In this document: one piece after another, positions 22,527 through 34,910 of the stretch
How the letters are laid out: each line of letters starts with the position of its first letter
Numbering within the stretch: position 1 is the stretch's first letter
NCBI GenBank assembly: GCA_017893485.1
Contig: CM030360.1
Coordinates: forward strand, 150,728,647-150,792,646
Reading direction: 5' to 3'
Source of the DNA: Hemerocallis citrina
Lineage: Eukaryota; Streptophyta; Magnoliopsida; Asparagales; Asphodelaceae
Length of the DNA stretch: 64,000 bases
Notes under the pieces: model-generated
Told to the model about the DNA's origin: nothing
Databases searched by the model: none
What the model saw: the letters and a program-made list of their open reading frames with translations, nothing else
Position numbers and translations under genes: made by a program

Positions 22527-25500
22527 TGTAACACCCCGCAAAATTGAAAATTACAAATTTGCCTTCGTGTGTTACGCACGTGTATTTTGTAATGTGTTTT
22601 CACCATGTATTTTGATTACGGACTATTTATGTATTTCCCATGTTCATTTTACCCTATTTTGAGTCAAAAAAATATAATATTTCAATCTCTGTAATTTTTT
22701 ACGTGCTTTTTTATGTGTTTTCGGTGCACGTATCAATTGCGTATTTTTCCCTCACTAAGTGTGATATTTCTGTGTATTGACTATTAATTTTACGTGTTCG
22801 AAATCGTTTTATAAAACAGAAATTTATTTCCCCATATTTTGATTAAAATGTATTTTTTGATTTTTGCACGTATGATGCATGTGCAAATTTTTATTCTCAT
22901 TTTGTTGTTCTCATTTACAAATTTTTATCATGCATATGTTTTTAATTAGCCTTCCTTTGATCCATGGAGCTAGAGATTAAAATCTAGGCCATTAGGAGAA
23001 GAGCCCACTAGATAATTAAATAAATTAATTAGTAATGAGCCCATGTAGCAAGCCCATTAATAAAAACACAAATTAAGTTGAACTTGGACTAATACATGAC
23101 AAGTTACAAACTTTAGTACACATTTAGAGTTATAGAAATGTGTTCATATTTGTTTGTGCATGTGTACATGCACACACAAATGTATTTGGACCATTTTGTG
23201 GGCTAGGGGGGTGGCCGGTTTTGGAGAGGGGAGGAGAAGAGTTGGGAGGTTGAGTTAATGGAGAGTGGAGAGATGAAGAGATGAGGGTTTTAGGAGTTTA
23301 GAACTTGAAGGGTTGTATGAATTAATTAGGAGAGTTATTAGGTGTGAAAATATGCAAAATAGACCCTCAAAAAATTCTATAAATAGAGCCCTATTTTTTC
23401 TTTCTCATTGCACCAAAAACATTATCAAAAAAAAAGAAAGAAAGAAAAGAAAGAGAGTGAGGGTGTTTTTGCTTGGAGGAATTACTAGAGAAAAGAAGTC
23501 ATTGCTATGAGAGGGAGCTTGCTAGGAGGAGAAGCCATTGCTAGGAGTTTGTCTTGGAGCTAGAAGTAGTGTCACATCCTTCCTTTCAATTGTTCAAACT
23601 TCACATAAGGTGGGTGATTTCATTATTTTCTAATATAGGATATGCATGCTAAAATGAGTAATATAAGAAGAACTTTGATGAGAAAATTATAAAATTCATG
23701 CTAGTATAATATGATATGTATGAAGCTAGTTTGTTGTAATTAAGAAATAGAAACCATGCTAATTAAAGATAAGAATCCTTTTATGTTATAAACTATATTA
23801 GTATGTTGCAAATGTTGTGCTTATGAAATTTGTTGACCACATCATGTTTGATAACTAAGAAAAGAAGAAAGAAAGTAAACTTAGTAGTGTTTTGTAATGT
23901 ATCGACGTATGTATGTCCAAATTTTAAAAGAAAATAAACTATTGCATGAAAGAGTATTCTTGTGAAATTTTCATGTTCTAGTGATATACTAGTTTTGTTA
24001 TAAAAGTGTAATTTGTGTAAAAATTGAGAACACCACTATTGGTTATGAACACTAGTTTTTCTTTTGTAAATTTAAGTTTTAAAGAAAAACCAAAGTATAT
24101 GTGAAACACGAAAGAGAATTATTTAAATGAGTGGAAATAGTATTTTAAATGAATTTGAAAGTTTGTTGATTTCTATTTTTAAAATCTAATATCAATAGAA
24201 AGTTTATTTCAAAGTTATTAGAATGATTTTTAATCTTTTGAATAAACAAGTTTCATGGAAAAATAAACACTTTCTGAATGATTGAACAATAGTACAATAG
24301 TACGTTTTCTAAACAGAAAATACACTTGGACCTACTGGTTAGCTAATGCAAATTAGAGCACTGTTTTGAGAGATCTTGGATTCAAAACATGATGGTAACA
24401 TTTATTTTTAATTCTTTTAATTAAATCCCGAAACTGAGAGTCGAAATATGAACATTTTTGCATAGGAAGTTGACGCTAGAGTCCAATGGACTTATTAGCT
24501 AGCGGGTGGGCCTTTAGGCAGTTACTGTAGCCGACTGGGACTCGGGTTCGAAACCTGATGCTCTCAAAAAAAAATTGGGTTTTATTTTAATCAAAAGGGG
24601 AGTTTTAATGCAAGGAAAAATTTGAAAGAAAAAAAAAACTCTACAATTCCTATAAAATAAAATGGAATATATTAAATATAGCTGTAGAAATTTTGAAGTA
24701 TATTTGAGATGTGAAAAAGAAGAAAAGGAGATAGAAAGTGATTCTTTTCTTTCTAATTTAAGATTTAATAAGTAAAGAGTATCACATTTAATTTTGTTGT
24801 TTGAAGAGAAAAATATGTTTGTGAGTAGTGAATTATTTTGAAAAGATTATACTTGGTTTAAGAATCTCTTTGTTGTGATTGAAATACATTGTATGAGTTT
24901 GATTTTAATCATAAAATTTCTTTGTAATGAAATTGTGTACTTGAAATGAAGTATTATTTGCTATGAATAACTAGATCATGATTAGTATCAAGACTAGGAA
25001 TTGAGTACTTTGTGGGTAAGTGTTAAGACAAGTTATTGACCATTTGTAAATAAGTTGAAAGATGAATTTAACTAGGTTTAAGACATGTTTATTTAAGGGT
25101 ATGTGTACCCATGAAATCTTGCACATGAATAGTTGTGATTTGAAGTAGTAAGACCTCGGATACCGTCACTATAGATTGGAAAAAAGTTGAAATATAATTT
25201 GAGATATGGCCATGGGGTTATCTCGTGTTTTGTTGACAAAGTTCGGTAGGAGGTAAGACTAATTCTAGGTTGAAAATTTTATTCATGTCTTGAACTAAAT
25301 AACTAGGCACATAAGTGAAGATGTAGTAAATCTGGACAAACGTAAGTGAGGTGTTCTATATAGTCGGCAGTGGACACCGACGCTATAGACCCAGTTGGTG
25401 GACTGAGGTTGCTCCGTCGGAGACGGACTTTTATATTTAAATCCGGGACTATGAGGACGGGTCAGCGGTGGACTCCGGGATCTTGAGTAGTTGGGCGGAT

Positions 25501-26216
25501 AGTTTGTCATACTCCCATATATATATGTATACCGGGGTTAGAGGGGTACTTTCGGGAAGATTCGCTCGATGTGGGATCTGTGATAACAGTCAGCGGTGTA
25601 CTCCGGGGCTGGGATTCAAATTCATAGAATGATCTAAACCTTGTCTTATTACTGGGTAGTTGCATGGCGGGGGATGAACCCTTTATTGTGGAGTACGTTG
25701 GTGCTTACCCTCGGACCTATGTATGTGGGATGCATAGAATCCGAAGAATTGTGCATTAGTGTCATCATAGTATAAAATATATGCATTAGGCATTAAGACA
25801 AGGCATACACTTATATGTTTAGCATAGTCACAATTTAACACTTTATCTATTCATTCAAATCTGTTGTGATTTTGTTAAAGTAATGAGATCGTTATATGTA
25901 TGGTATAGAGAGGATAGCCGATTATAACACTTTCGTTAGTTACAAGTGACTGACGTGCCCACAGGTTGATATGCAGGTAATGGATTTTTCTATGAAGATA
26001 TTATGATGCAATCGATGACTTATTTGATAAAGTTGTACAAGTTATATTATTGTTTTCAATATTGTAATCTTTCATTCTTCCGCTGTGTAAATCAAAGATG
26101 TATTTGAACTCTGATGTTATTGAAAAAGTTTTAATTTTCTTGTAAAATTGTACGAAGTGAAGTAAAGATCCGGTGAAATCTCGAATTGGGCTTTATTTGG
26201 AATTCGGGGTGTTACA
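22527..26216 (+). repeat. LTR copy 2 of the tandem large-LTR element
   Basis: It starts TGTAACACCCCGC after a polypurine tract and ends GGGGTGTTACA before a second tRNA-Met primer site. It is 3690 bp and aligns with copy 1 along its whole length with scattered substitutions and short indels. It serves as 3' LTR to segment 1 and 5' LTR to segment 2. Confidence 0.85.
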
Positions 26217-26984
26217 GATGGTATCAGAGCAGGTTTCACAATTAGTACAAATTTATAAGGAACGACACCCTAGATTGGACATTAGAGTGTGAGTTTCAGC
26301 TTATAGAGATTTAAATGTAAGTGATTTAGATTTGTGTTGCTTTATACACTGTTGTTTTCTGTTCCTTTTTGGATGGCTGGTCGTGAATGAAGTAGTTATG
26401 GAACTGTCATTCATGATGCTCTTCTTGTATACATTGATATGAGAATGTATGCGAGCATGTTTTCCCTGGATATCAGAGTGGCGCAGTGGAAGCGTGGTTG
26501 GTTGACCCTACATTCATGATACATTACACATTTCCCTTCCAAATTATTTTCGTGAATTTTATCATAATGCTTTTCAACATTCAATTTTTTTCAAATAAAT
26601 ATTTTCTTATACTATTAAACCTATTTATAAATTTCTCATCGACTATGTTTTGCTTTATTGTAATGTTTTCCAAACTATTCCGCAATTAAAGACTCAATTG
26701 ATTTTTCCTTCTATCTAATGTTTTCTCTCAATCTATCATATCTTTATGGTTATATTTATTTCCCTATGTGAATTTTCTCATTTCGTTCTTATAAGATTTT
26801 AATACTCATTGTTTTCTTATAAAGAGTTTGTCATGTTTTCATTGTTCCATATTTTCATACTACATTTATTTCCTTGCTGTTTACAGTTTTCTAAGTATAA
26901 TAATAATATTTTCTTTGACGTGTACAAAATACAACCTTTACCATAGCAAGTTTCGGGGACGGAACTATCCTAAGGGGGGGAGAG
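26217..26984 (+). other. Internal segment 2 of the large-LTR element
   Basis: It is a near-duplicate of segment 1: primer site TGGTATCAGAGC at 26219-26230, tRNA-Met 5' fragment at 26472-26498, and a terminal purine run with TAAGGGGGGGGAGAG (about 26970-26984). Short ORFs (26486-26689) are T-rich and not conserved between the two copies as proteins. Confidence 0.75.
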
Positions 26985-27671
26985 TAAACACCCCGCAAAA
27001 TTAGAAATTACAATTTTGCCTTCGTGTATGCACGTGTATTTTATAATGTGTTTTCACCACGTATTTTGATTACCGACTATTTATGTATTTCCCATGTTGA
27101 TTTTATCCTATTTTGAGTCAACAAAAATATAATATTTCAATCTTTGTATTTTTTTACGTGCTTTTTTATGTGTTTTCGATGCACGTATCAATTGCGTATT
27201 TTTTCATCACTAAGTGTGATATTTCTATGTGTATTGACTATTTATTTTTCGTGTTAGAACTCGTTTCATAAAACAGAAATTCATTTCTCCCTATTTTGAT
27301 TAAAATGTATTTTTTGATTTTTGCACGCATGATGCACGTGCAAATTTTTATTCTCATTTTGTTGTTCTCATTTACAAATTTTTAGAATGCATTAGTTTAT
27401 AATTAGCCTTCCTTTGATCCATGGACCTATAGATTAAAATCTAGCCCATTAGGAGAAGAGCCCACTAGATAATTGAATAATTAATTAGTAATGAGCACAT
27501 GTAGCAAGCCCACCAATAAAAACACAAATTAAGTTGAACTTGGACTAATACATGACAAGTAAAAAAAATTTGTACACATTTAGAGTTATAGAAATGTGTT
27601 CATATTTGTTTGTGCATGTGTGCATGCACACACAAATGTATTTGGACCATTTTGTGGGCTAGGGGGGTGGC
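26985..27671 (+). repeat. LTR copy 3, truncated
   Basis: It aligns with positions 1 to about 685 of copies 1 and 2, then ends at AGGGGGGTGGC. The next bases encode CPICGTNTC of a TNP2-like transposase. The first bases read TAAACACC rather than TGTAACACC, so its start is slightly damaged. Confidence 0.8.
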
Positions 27672-28011
27672 ATGCCCCATATGTGGTACTAATACTTGTT
27701 CTAAATGGTTGAAACACAGTAAAAAAAATGTTTACCTAAACCATAGGCGGTTTCTTGGACAAAAACATACATTACGGTTCAAAAGAAGTTGGTTTGATGG
27801 GAAACAAGAGCTTGAGGAGCCACCTAGATTAATGGTCGGATCAAGAATTTTGAATGAGATTAAAAATATTAAAAATGATTTTGGAAAGGGGTCAAAGAAA
27901 AATAAGAGAAAGTTGCAATCTACACAGATTTGGAAGAAGAAGTCAATATTTTTTGAGTTGCCTTACTGGGAGGTAATATATATAACCCACTTTATTTATG
28001 TTATTATCTAG
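27610..28011 (+). other. Chimeric reading frame across the LTR/TNP2 junction
   Basis: An ATG in LTR copy 3 (27610) opens a frame that runs through the junction at 27671 into the TNP2 zinc-finger-like CPICGTNTC segment without a stop until 28011. The first 20 residues are LTR-derived (MCMCACTHKC...). This is a by-product of the rearrangement rather than a known gene. Confidence 0.5.
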
Positions 28012-29972
28012 TTTTTCATATTTTTTTGGCAATTAGTTAACATTACGTTTCTTATATATCTCAATTGTTTTCTTTTTGTTCAATTTCAGCATTTAGTATT
28101 GCATCATAATTGGATGTAATGCACATTGAAAAGAATGTCTGTGATAGCATTATTAGCACTTTGCTGAATGTGAAGGAAAAGTCAAAGGATGGGATAAATT
28201 CACGTATGGATTTGGAAGACATAGGAATTAGACATGGCTTGCATCCAAAATGGGAAAATGGAAAGAGAACTTATCTTCCACCTGCGCCACACACTCTTTC
28301 GAAAAAAGAACAACAACTGTTTTTAAAACGGTTATTTGACCTTAACGTATCTGATGGTTATAGTTCAAATATTGCGAACTGTATATCAGTGGACGAGTGT
28401 AAAATTATTGGCCTCAAGTCTCAAGATCATCATGTGTTAATGCAACAATTGTTGCCTGTTGCATTAAGAGGTCTTCTCCCAGAAGGCCTAGAAATGCAAT
28501 ATTTCGACTATGTGTGTTTTTCAATGCATTATGTCAAAAGTTCATTGACCCGAAGGAAATGTTAAAACTGGAGGCAGATGTTGTTGAGACTTTGTGCATG
28601 TTTGAAAGGTTTTTTGTTCCTGCTTTTTTCGATATTATGATTCATTTGACAATTCATTTGGGGCGAGAAGCCCGATTATGTGGCCCAGTTCAACAAAGAT
28701 GGATGTATCCCTTTGAAAGGTAACAAATTGATTATTTTGTAATTCTATTTGTACTATGTAGTTTTTATCATAAAAAAATTATTTTATTTTCTGTAGATAA
28801 ATGAAGACATTCAAAGGATATGTTAGGAATTTGGCACGACCTGAAAGTTGTATAGAACAATGCTATTTATTAGATGAGTGCATGCAATTTTTCAGTAAAT
28901 GCATGAGTCAGGTGGCTGATATGGATAATCGGCCAAATAGAAATCAAGATTTTGAGAATGATGCGATACTTGAAGGTCAGCCAATTTCCAAAGGAACATC
29001 GATCACTTTGGATTATCAAAGGCTACAAAGTGCTCATCGATGTGTACTGTTTAATATGGCCGAGGTTGAACCATATTTAGAGTTAGTGTAGTACGAAAAG
29101 TAATTTTCAATGATAATGTTTTTACATAAGGGCATGTAACCATTGTTAATTATTTTAGGATACACTTGAAGGAGTTGAAGCGTTTGGACAAACGTCTGGT
29201 CAAAAATGAAACTTTACTTCAAAATAGACATTCCGAAGAATTCTCAGACTGGTTAAAAGAAAAGGTCTAATTATATATATAATCCCTGAATTTTTGGCTT
29301 ATTATATATTACTACTGCCTATAATTCTAATAGTGTATCATTGATTATGAACAGATTCACGGGCAGACTCATGGTATGCCTACTCATAACATATCCGGAA
29401 TGTTAAGAGGGCTTGCACAAGGTCCATCTGTGCATGCTCTCTCTTATTCTGGGTTTGTTGTGAATGACCATCGCTTTCACATAAAAGATGCATTCAAGTC
29501 AACTCAAAATAGTGGGGTTTCATATGAGGCAACAACTGTTAGCAGATTGAGCTCGAAGGATAAGCACCAAAAGATCAAACCAGTTGTTTATTATGGAGTG
29601 ATCAAAGATATTATTTTACTGGACTATTTTACTTTTCAGATTCCTGTTTTATTTGGTCATTGGGCTAATCCGAAAACTGGTGTCAAAATCGATGAAGGTT
29701 TTACTATGGTTAACCTGCACCAAGGACAACAACAATTTAAAAATGACCCATTTATTCTAGCGTCACAAGCAAAACAAGTGTTTTATTCTAAGAAAAGTGA
29801 TTTGTCTAATTGGTATGTTGTTCTAAAGGCGCCACCAAGAGGTATTAATGAGTTGGATTTGGATAATGAGAGTGTTTATTCAAGACCATTAGATGTATCC
29901 TTACTTGATAAGAATACTGATGATGAGGATAATGAGTATGTTAGAAAGAACTGTGAGAGTATCTATGTGTAA
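27672..29972 (+). pseudogene. TNP2-like CACTA transposase with DUF4218 and DUF4216 regions (broken)
   Basis: The segments seen in order are the TNP2 (Transposase_21) C-terminal half: CPICGTNTCSKWLKHSKK (27671-27724) and KKSIFFELPYWE (27938-27973), an intron to about 28089, then VMHIEKNVCDSI (28116-28151). A DUF4218-type region follows (GREARLCGPVQQRWMYPFER, ending 28721), then a short exon near 29161-29264, and a DUF4216-type region (29355-29970; QNSGVSYEA near 29510). Damage: frame shifts near 28109 and 28490, in-frame stops at 28798 and 29089, and loss of the N-terminal half. The protein would cut CACTA termini in the nucleus. Introns are GT-AG by eye. Confidence 0.8.
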
Positions 29973-31856
29973 TTTTCTATATTGTTTTGTTGCACAACTA
30001 TTTATATTTTTTTATCATAACTTCATAGTGAAACTTATTATAACTGATTCTGCCACAATTTCTATAATCACTCGTTTACTTCATTATTTTTATATTTTTG
30101 TTAGTGATAATTTGCATGTTGAAATTTCTAATTATGATGATGAATCTTTCTAACATGTTCATTTTTTTCCTGTTTTTGGCTGTCTATTTAAGTGAGGTGT
30201 CTTTCTTTCAAATATGGCTCGAGAAAAGGTAAAAACTACTATCAACCATTTATCCACGTATACAACAACATATTTATTATGTATTATTCACAATCATGTT
30301 CTTGTTTGGTTCATTTGTAGTGCTCAAAATAAGGAAGTAAAAGGAAAAGGAGGGATGAGGAAAGAAAATGAGAAAGGATAAGGGAAAGAAAAAAAGAAGG
30401 GAAAATGATAAGGAAAAGGAAAAAGAAAAGGGAAGAATAAAACTGAAAGAGAAGGCATCAAATGATGTGATCCGTATATCAGAACATGTAGACTCTAATG
30501 TCATTGGCGATGCGACTCTAAATGAATTGAGAGAAGAAACATCGAAACAAGCACAACAGTCAGAAGGCATGACCTGGACTTGCGGACACACAACTTGTAG
30601 TAATTTATCGGCTGTCAGCGGACAAAAATTGGAAGTGACATTAAATGATCTCGGTCAACCTGTTGGGGAAAACTCAAAAAGACTGTCTTCTTTTGTAGGC
30701 ATTTTAGCACGTCAGATGGTGCCGCTGAAATATGATGACTGGAAAAAGATATCTGATGAGACTAAAGAATTTTATTGGCAAGCAATAAAGGTAAGATATT
30801 TTTTCTTTGATGTAGCTTTCTTTCTGTAGCTTTCTTTCTGTTGTTAAGGTATACGTACAACTTGTTTGTTGGTTGGTTTATTGGTTGATTGATTGATTCC
30901 TACTGGTTTAAAAGTGTATATCCCTTTGCATGTATGGCCTGTTAATGGATTAGATCATTGTATTTTATGCTACACAATTGAGATTAATTAGCTTGTTCAT
31001 ACATCACTGCATGATTGGACCGTAGATTAATTATATCGATATGTGTAGTTTTATATCGATATATGTAGTTTTACGAACCATATGCACTTAAAGCATTTAT
31101 GTGTAGTTTTATATCGATATGTAATTTATTATTGTAGGGCAATGAAAATTGTGGTCATGGCTTTTAAAGTAACTTGAAATAATTGCAATTCAGAAACATG
31201 ACCAGTAGCATAAAACCAACCTGATGGCTTTGTGTGGTATCCAACAAATGATTAATTAATATTTCACTTCAGAATCTTTACCTTTTTTTTCTTTAACAAC
31301 TTCAAATTCCTGTATCAGGATAATCAAGGTCATAAAATTAGTAAACCAGTTTAATAATCATATTTTATTGAAAGCTCCACGATTCGAATAAAATCAGTAA
31401 ATGATGACTACAATTTGATGCAGGCATTTTAAAATTGGATTGTTACATCAGAATGTGCTTAAAGTTAAAACCCGAGGGTTATTCATGCAGTGCTTGTGAA
31501 TTGGGATTTTTTTTTATTATACCCCTTTTTACAACCCGCTGGTTTCTATATCTAAATTTTAAACTTGGTGGATGTATTTAAATCTTCTACTTTTAATTTC
31601 ATGCCTAGTATATTCAGTAAATGATGACTACAACCTGAAGTATTACTGTTCTGTACTTTAGACGACCCATATCTGACTTATTTGCATAAAAACTCTATTA
31701 AAATGTTTCTTTGCAGATGAGTTGAGTGGCTAATTATAATGTTTTATTTAAGCTGCACAACTAGTCACTGTATGCTATCATGAGCTCACTGAGCTGTAAA
31801 GAGTCTATGGATACTTCCTGTATTTATAATTTTGAGTTCATCTCATGTGTTGCTTA

Positions 31857-31910
31857 GAGCATCCATAATCGTTTGCTATATTTTCCAATTTCTCATGTAT
31901 TTTATAGGTG
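31857..31910 (+). mobile_element. Left-end fragment of a GAGCATCC-terminus MITE
   Basis: TTA then GAGCATCCATAATCGTTTGC matches the left terminus of the three TTA-flanked elements at 48055, 61054 and 62195 (GAGCATCC followed by CGTTTGCTA-like sequence). The right terminus is not found nearby, so its length is unknown. Confidence 0.4.
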
Positions 31911-32704
31911 GTTAAAGTTGTCAGTGTACAGTGACTTGACTCTTGCACTAAAAAGATCATGAATAATACCTGTATTTCAAATAAATTTTTTAATTCTTTT
32001 TTTGATGTAATAAATTCTTAAATTCTGCAATTTCTATTCTAACTTGATGTACCTGCAACTTGTACTTCGTATATTTGCATTTCTTAGTAAGAATACCTGC
32101 AGGCTACAGTAAGAAAACTTTGTATGATATGGACTCTACCAAAAAATGTACTTCCAAAGATAGCACAATATCCATATATGGCAGGTACATACTATATATT
32201 TATTACATGATTGCAACGTTATATAAACAATGATTTCACCTAATAAAAATCATCTTTTCTTTTGCAAAGTATATCTTCCAGAGCTAATAAGTTATATATG
32301 TACACGCAAGATGCATCTGTTGTCGATATATTTGTACTTTATGCGGCTACAGTATTTTAACAAATATTTTTGTTTGCCATGAATGGTGTATGTATTAACT
32401 ATATATTCACCATTTTGTACTTTACAATGATCAAGCCAGTAGATACTAAATTTTCCTTCACCTCTCAAGTGCAATTTTGGTCTATCAAGATAATATACTA
32501 TTGCCTATTGGAGTAATTTTTTGTACCATAGGTGTCAAATTTAACAAGTGGAATCTGATCATAATTCAGAAAACAAATATCCACCCTCAATGCATGAATT
32601 TCAACGTAAAGTAGCTTGTAATTAGGTCAAAAATAGAAAGTTTCATATGATAAAGTGGCGCCCAAAATAGATAGTGGAAAGAAAATGTTAGAAATAAGAA
32701 AACA

Positions 32705-32774
32705 TCCGTTCGCGAGGCTTGAACAGATCTCTTGGGTGAGAGCTGAGTGTCCTAACCAACTAGACTATAACAGA
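32705..32774 (-). pseudogene. tRNA-Glu (CTC) pseudogene or tRNA-derived remnant
   Basis: On the minus strand the sequence reads TCTGTTATAGTCTAGTTGG, then TTAGGA, then an anticodon loop CTCTCAC (anticodon CTC), then GTTCAAGCC as B box, and ends AACGGA. The A-box region (TAGTCTAGTTGG) is intact. The acceptor stem pairs mostly (TCTGTTA with GAACGGA, one mismatch), but the anticodon and T stems each have mismatches. It is therefore a decayed tRNA-Glu copy, or the head of a tRNA-derived SINE. Confidence 0.65.
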
Positions 32775-34910
32775 GTTACATCAGAAAGACACCATTTACT
32801 ATATACATTATTTGTATAAATTTTAGAAAACAACTTGTTTATATGAAAGTCTTTCAGAATATTTAAAGTCACGGTATTTGACCTTTATAATTTAGGTTTA
32901 TCTGAAAACAGTTTGATTAGGTTAGTGCAACATGGTTGGAAGTCAGGATTTAGTAAAATGTTGTTATAATTGATAGATGGAGGGTTGCATAGATGGATAG
33001 TTACATGTCCTCTTCTTTGGTTCTACTATGTTTCATTAAGACCTTTTTAAAGAAACCCAGGGCGCGGGAGGAGTGGGGGTGGAATTTTACTGGCTTTGGT
33101 TAACTTCATTTAATTCTTTGTGCATATTTTTATGATAATAATTTATATCTACACATATTACTTTAGCAAAAGTTCACATTCAATGGACGTGATAGAGAAG
33201 CAAAAATTTACACCCTACAAGCGATGGGAAGATCTGCCAGGGCACGCAAAGCAAAATTGGGGGCAAGCTTAAACAAGAAACCGATTTACAAAAGTCAAAG
33301 AGAGTGGGATGAACTTGTAAAATCAAGAAACAACCCAAAATTCAAAGTAAAAAACTATGTATACTATTCTGTTTAACTTGCTATATCTTATCTTTTATAT
33401 AAAATTAATTATATTAGAGTATAATTTGTCTTGTAGGCAAAAAGTGAAAAGTTCAAGGAAATGAGAAGTAAACAAACTATCCCTTATCGTGGTAGTCGAA
33501 AGGGATTTGCTCGGATAGAAACTGAAATAGTTGTGAGTTAATTATAAATTATTTTTATTATATTTATTAAATGTGTTGTTTATAATTTTGATGTTTGTGT
33601 TGATTGTATCTGTTTGCTATATAGAAAGAAGAGGGTTCCATTTGTCAAGATAAAGTTAGGCTTCGTTGTTGGTATCGAGCATATACAAAAAAGAACGGTG
33701 AAGCAGGAAAGCCAGATGATGTTGATCTTATAGTATGGTTCTAAAATTATTTTATCACATAGTTTACCATTAGTTAAATACAGATTCTTATTGTTCAATC
33801 ATATGTTCATATTAATTTTGAGCTTCTTTTATTTTCAGAAAAAGGTGAAAGAAGAACTAGCTTCTTCGCCATCCGAGACATCCCACGTAGGCCCAGGTTA
33901 TGAGGGTGATGCATATTCAAGGGTATTTAACAAGCCTGAACGACAATGTCGTTTATCCGCGATGGGAGCAGGAGCCAACCCATCTAAATTAAGTGCCTCG
34001 ATTGTAACCTCTGCCGAAGTAGTTGAGCTCAGAGTAAAGGTGGATTCACTTGCTGAAACAGTGAAGGAGTTGACAGCTATACTTAAAAAGCAAACAAAGT
34101 GTAAAAACTCTTACTCAAAACATAAGAAACATAAGAAAAATAAGAAGTTAAGAATACTGATTTTCATTTGAATGCTGATTAGATTAAACATAATAGATTT
34201 ATAATTCAGTTTGTTATTTTACAGAGTATGGTTCAACAAGAAGAGGATAGTGAGGATGATCTGGAGGAAGAAGATAATGATGACGATATGGATGAAGAAG
34301 ATAGTGATGCTCAAGATGAAGAGGGTAGTGAAGATGATGAAGAAGATCATAGCGATAGTGATGATAATGAGGATAGTGATGCTGAAATCAATAATGACGA
34401 TGATAGTGACGAGGAGGATGAGGATGAGGATAAGCGCTCAAAATTGTGTAACAATGATCCATTATCAACTACTAATGCAACTGATACTCCACAGGTAACC
34501 CAGTACAGCTTTAGTACTTTTAATATATATATATATATTAAATATATATTAAATATATATATATATATATATATATATAACACTTGAAATAACTTTTTTT
34601 AATGTTTTCATGTTAGTCACTCAATGGCAGCAGTAATCGTAGAAATAGAAAGTGTGAATTGTTAAACTGGGAGGCACCGAGTTAAGTGGTTGCCATTGGG
34701 CGATGGGTGACAAATGATCTTGAGGTGGTAGTGCACTGTGTACCCCTTGGGTAAAATGCTTCCAAAGTTTGGGTGGATGAAGTGAGACAACCTTAGATAA
34801 CCTTCAGCACCGTTATTTAGGCGAGGTGGTGGTGTGGATACTCTAGATGAGGTTATGGGACTTGCAATTGCATGACCGACCAATCACATCAAGATGTTGG
34901 ATGCTAACTA

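Larger units (their letters stand above)
18077..27671 (+). mobile_element. Tandem large-LTR non-coding retroelement (LTR-int-LTR-int-LTR)
   Basis: Three LTR copies start at 18077, 22527 and about 26985 (TGTAATATCCCGC, TGTAACACCCCGC, TAAACACCCCGC). The first two end at 21761 and 26216 in TTACA, giving LTRs of 3685 and 3690 bp. Each is followed by a tRNA-Met primer site and a short internal segment (765 and 768 bp) closed by a polypurine tract. The third LTR is cut after 687 bp at 27671. Neither internal segment codes for protein. Long LTRs with a non-coding core fit the LARD class, though the core here is far shorter than is usual. The tandem arrangement fits unequal recombination between LTRs. 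Confidence 0.8.
30791..33166 (+). other. 2.4-kb intron of the Transposase_24-type gene
   Basis: The donor is GTAAGATA after ...AIK; the acceptor is ATTACTTTAG before CAAAAGTTC. The frame continues across in phase 0. It holds a short TATATCGATATGTGTAGTTT tandem (31035-31125), the left end of a GAGCATCC MITE (31857), and a tRNA-Glu pseudogene on the minus strand. No other gene was seen. Confidence 0.55.
30213..34910 (+). pseudogene. Transposase_24-type (TNPA/Ptta-like) CACTA accessory gene
   Basis: A possible first exon is MAREK (30213-30227, followed by GTAAAA). A Lys/Glu-rich basic exon lies at 30368-30790, ending with the conserved VPLKYDDWKKISDETKEFYW. After a 2.4-kb intron come exons 33167-33346, 33437-33532, 33625-33732 and 33839 to about 34146 (all phase 0, GT-AG, together open), an acidic Asp/Glu exon 34225-34494, and a last exon from 34617 (KCELLNWEAPS, then VHCVPLG, KVWVDEV). 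The last exon has several stops (34683 on), and the N-terminal join is out of frame. Such proteins bind CACTA subterminal repeats and help TNP2. The central exons are well kept. Confidence 0.7.

Noticed and set aside
34211..34498. Met/Lys-rich plus-strand frame and Ser-rich minus-strand frame across the acidic exon
   Set aside because: Both are shadows of the Asp/Glu exon at 34225-34494, whose GAT/GAA repeats stay open in several frames.
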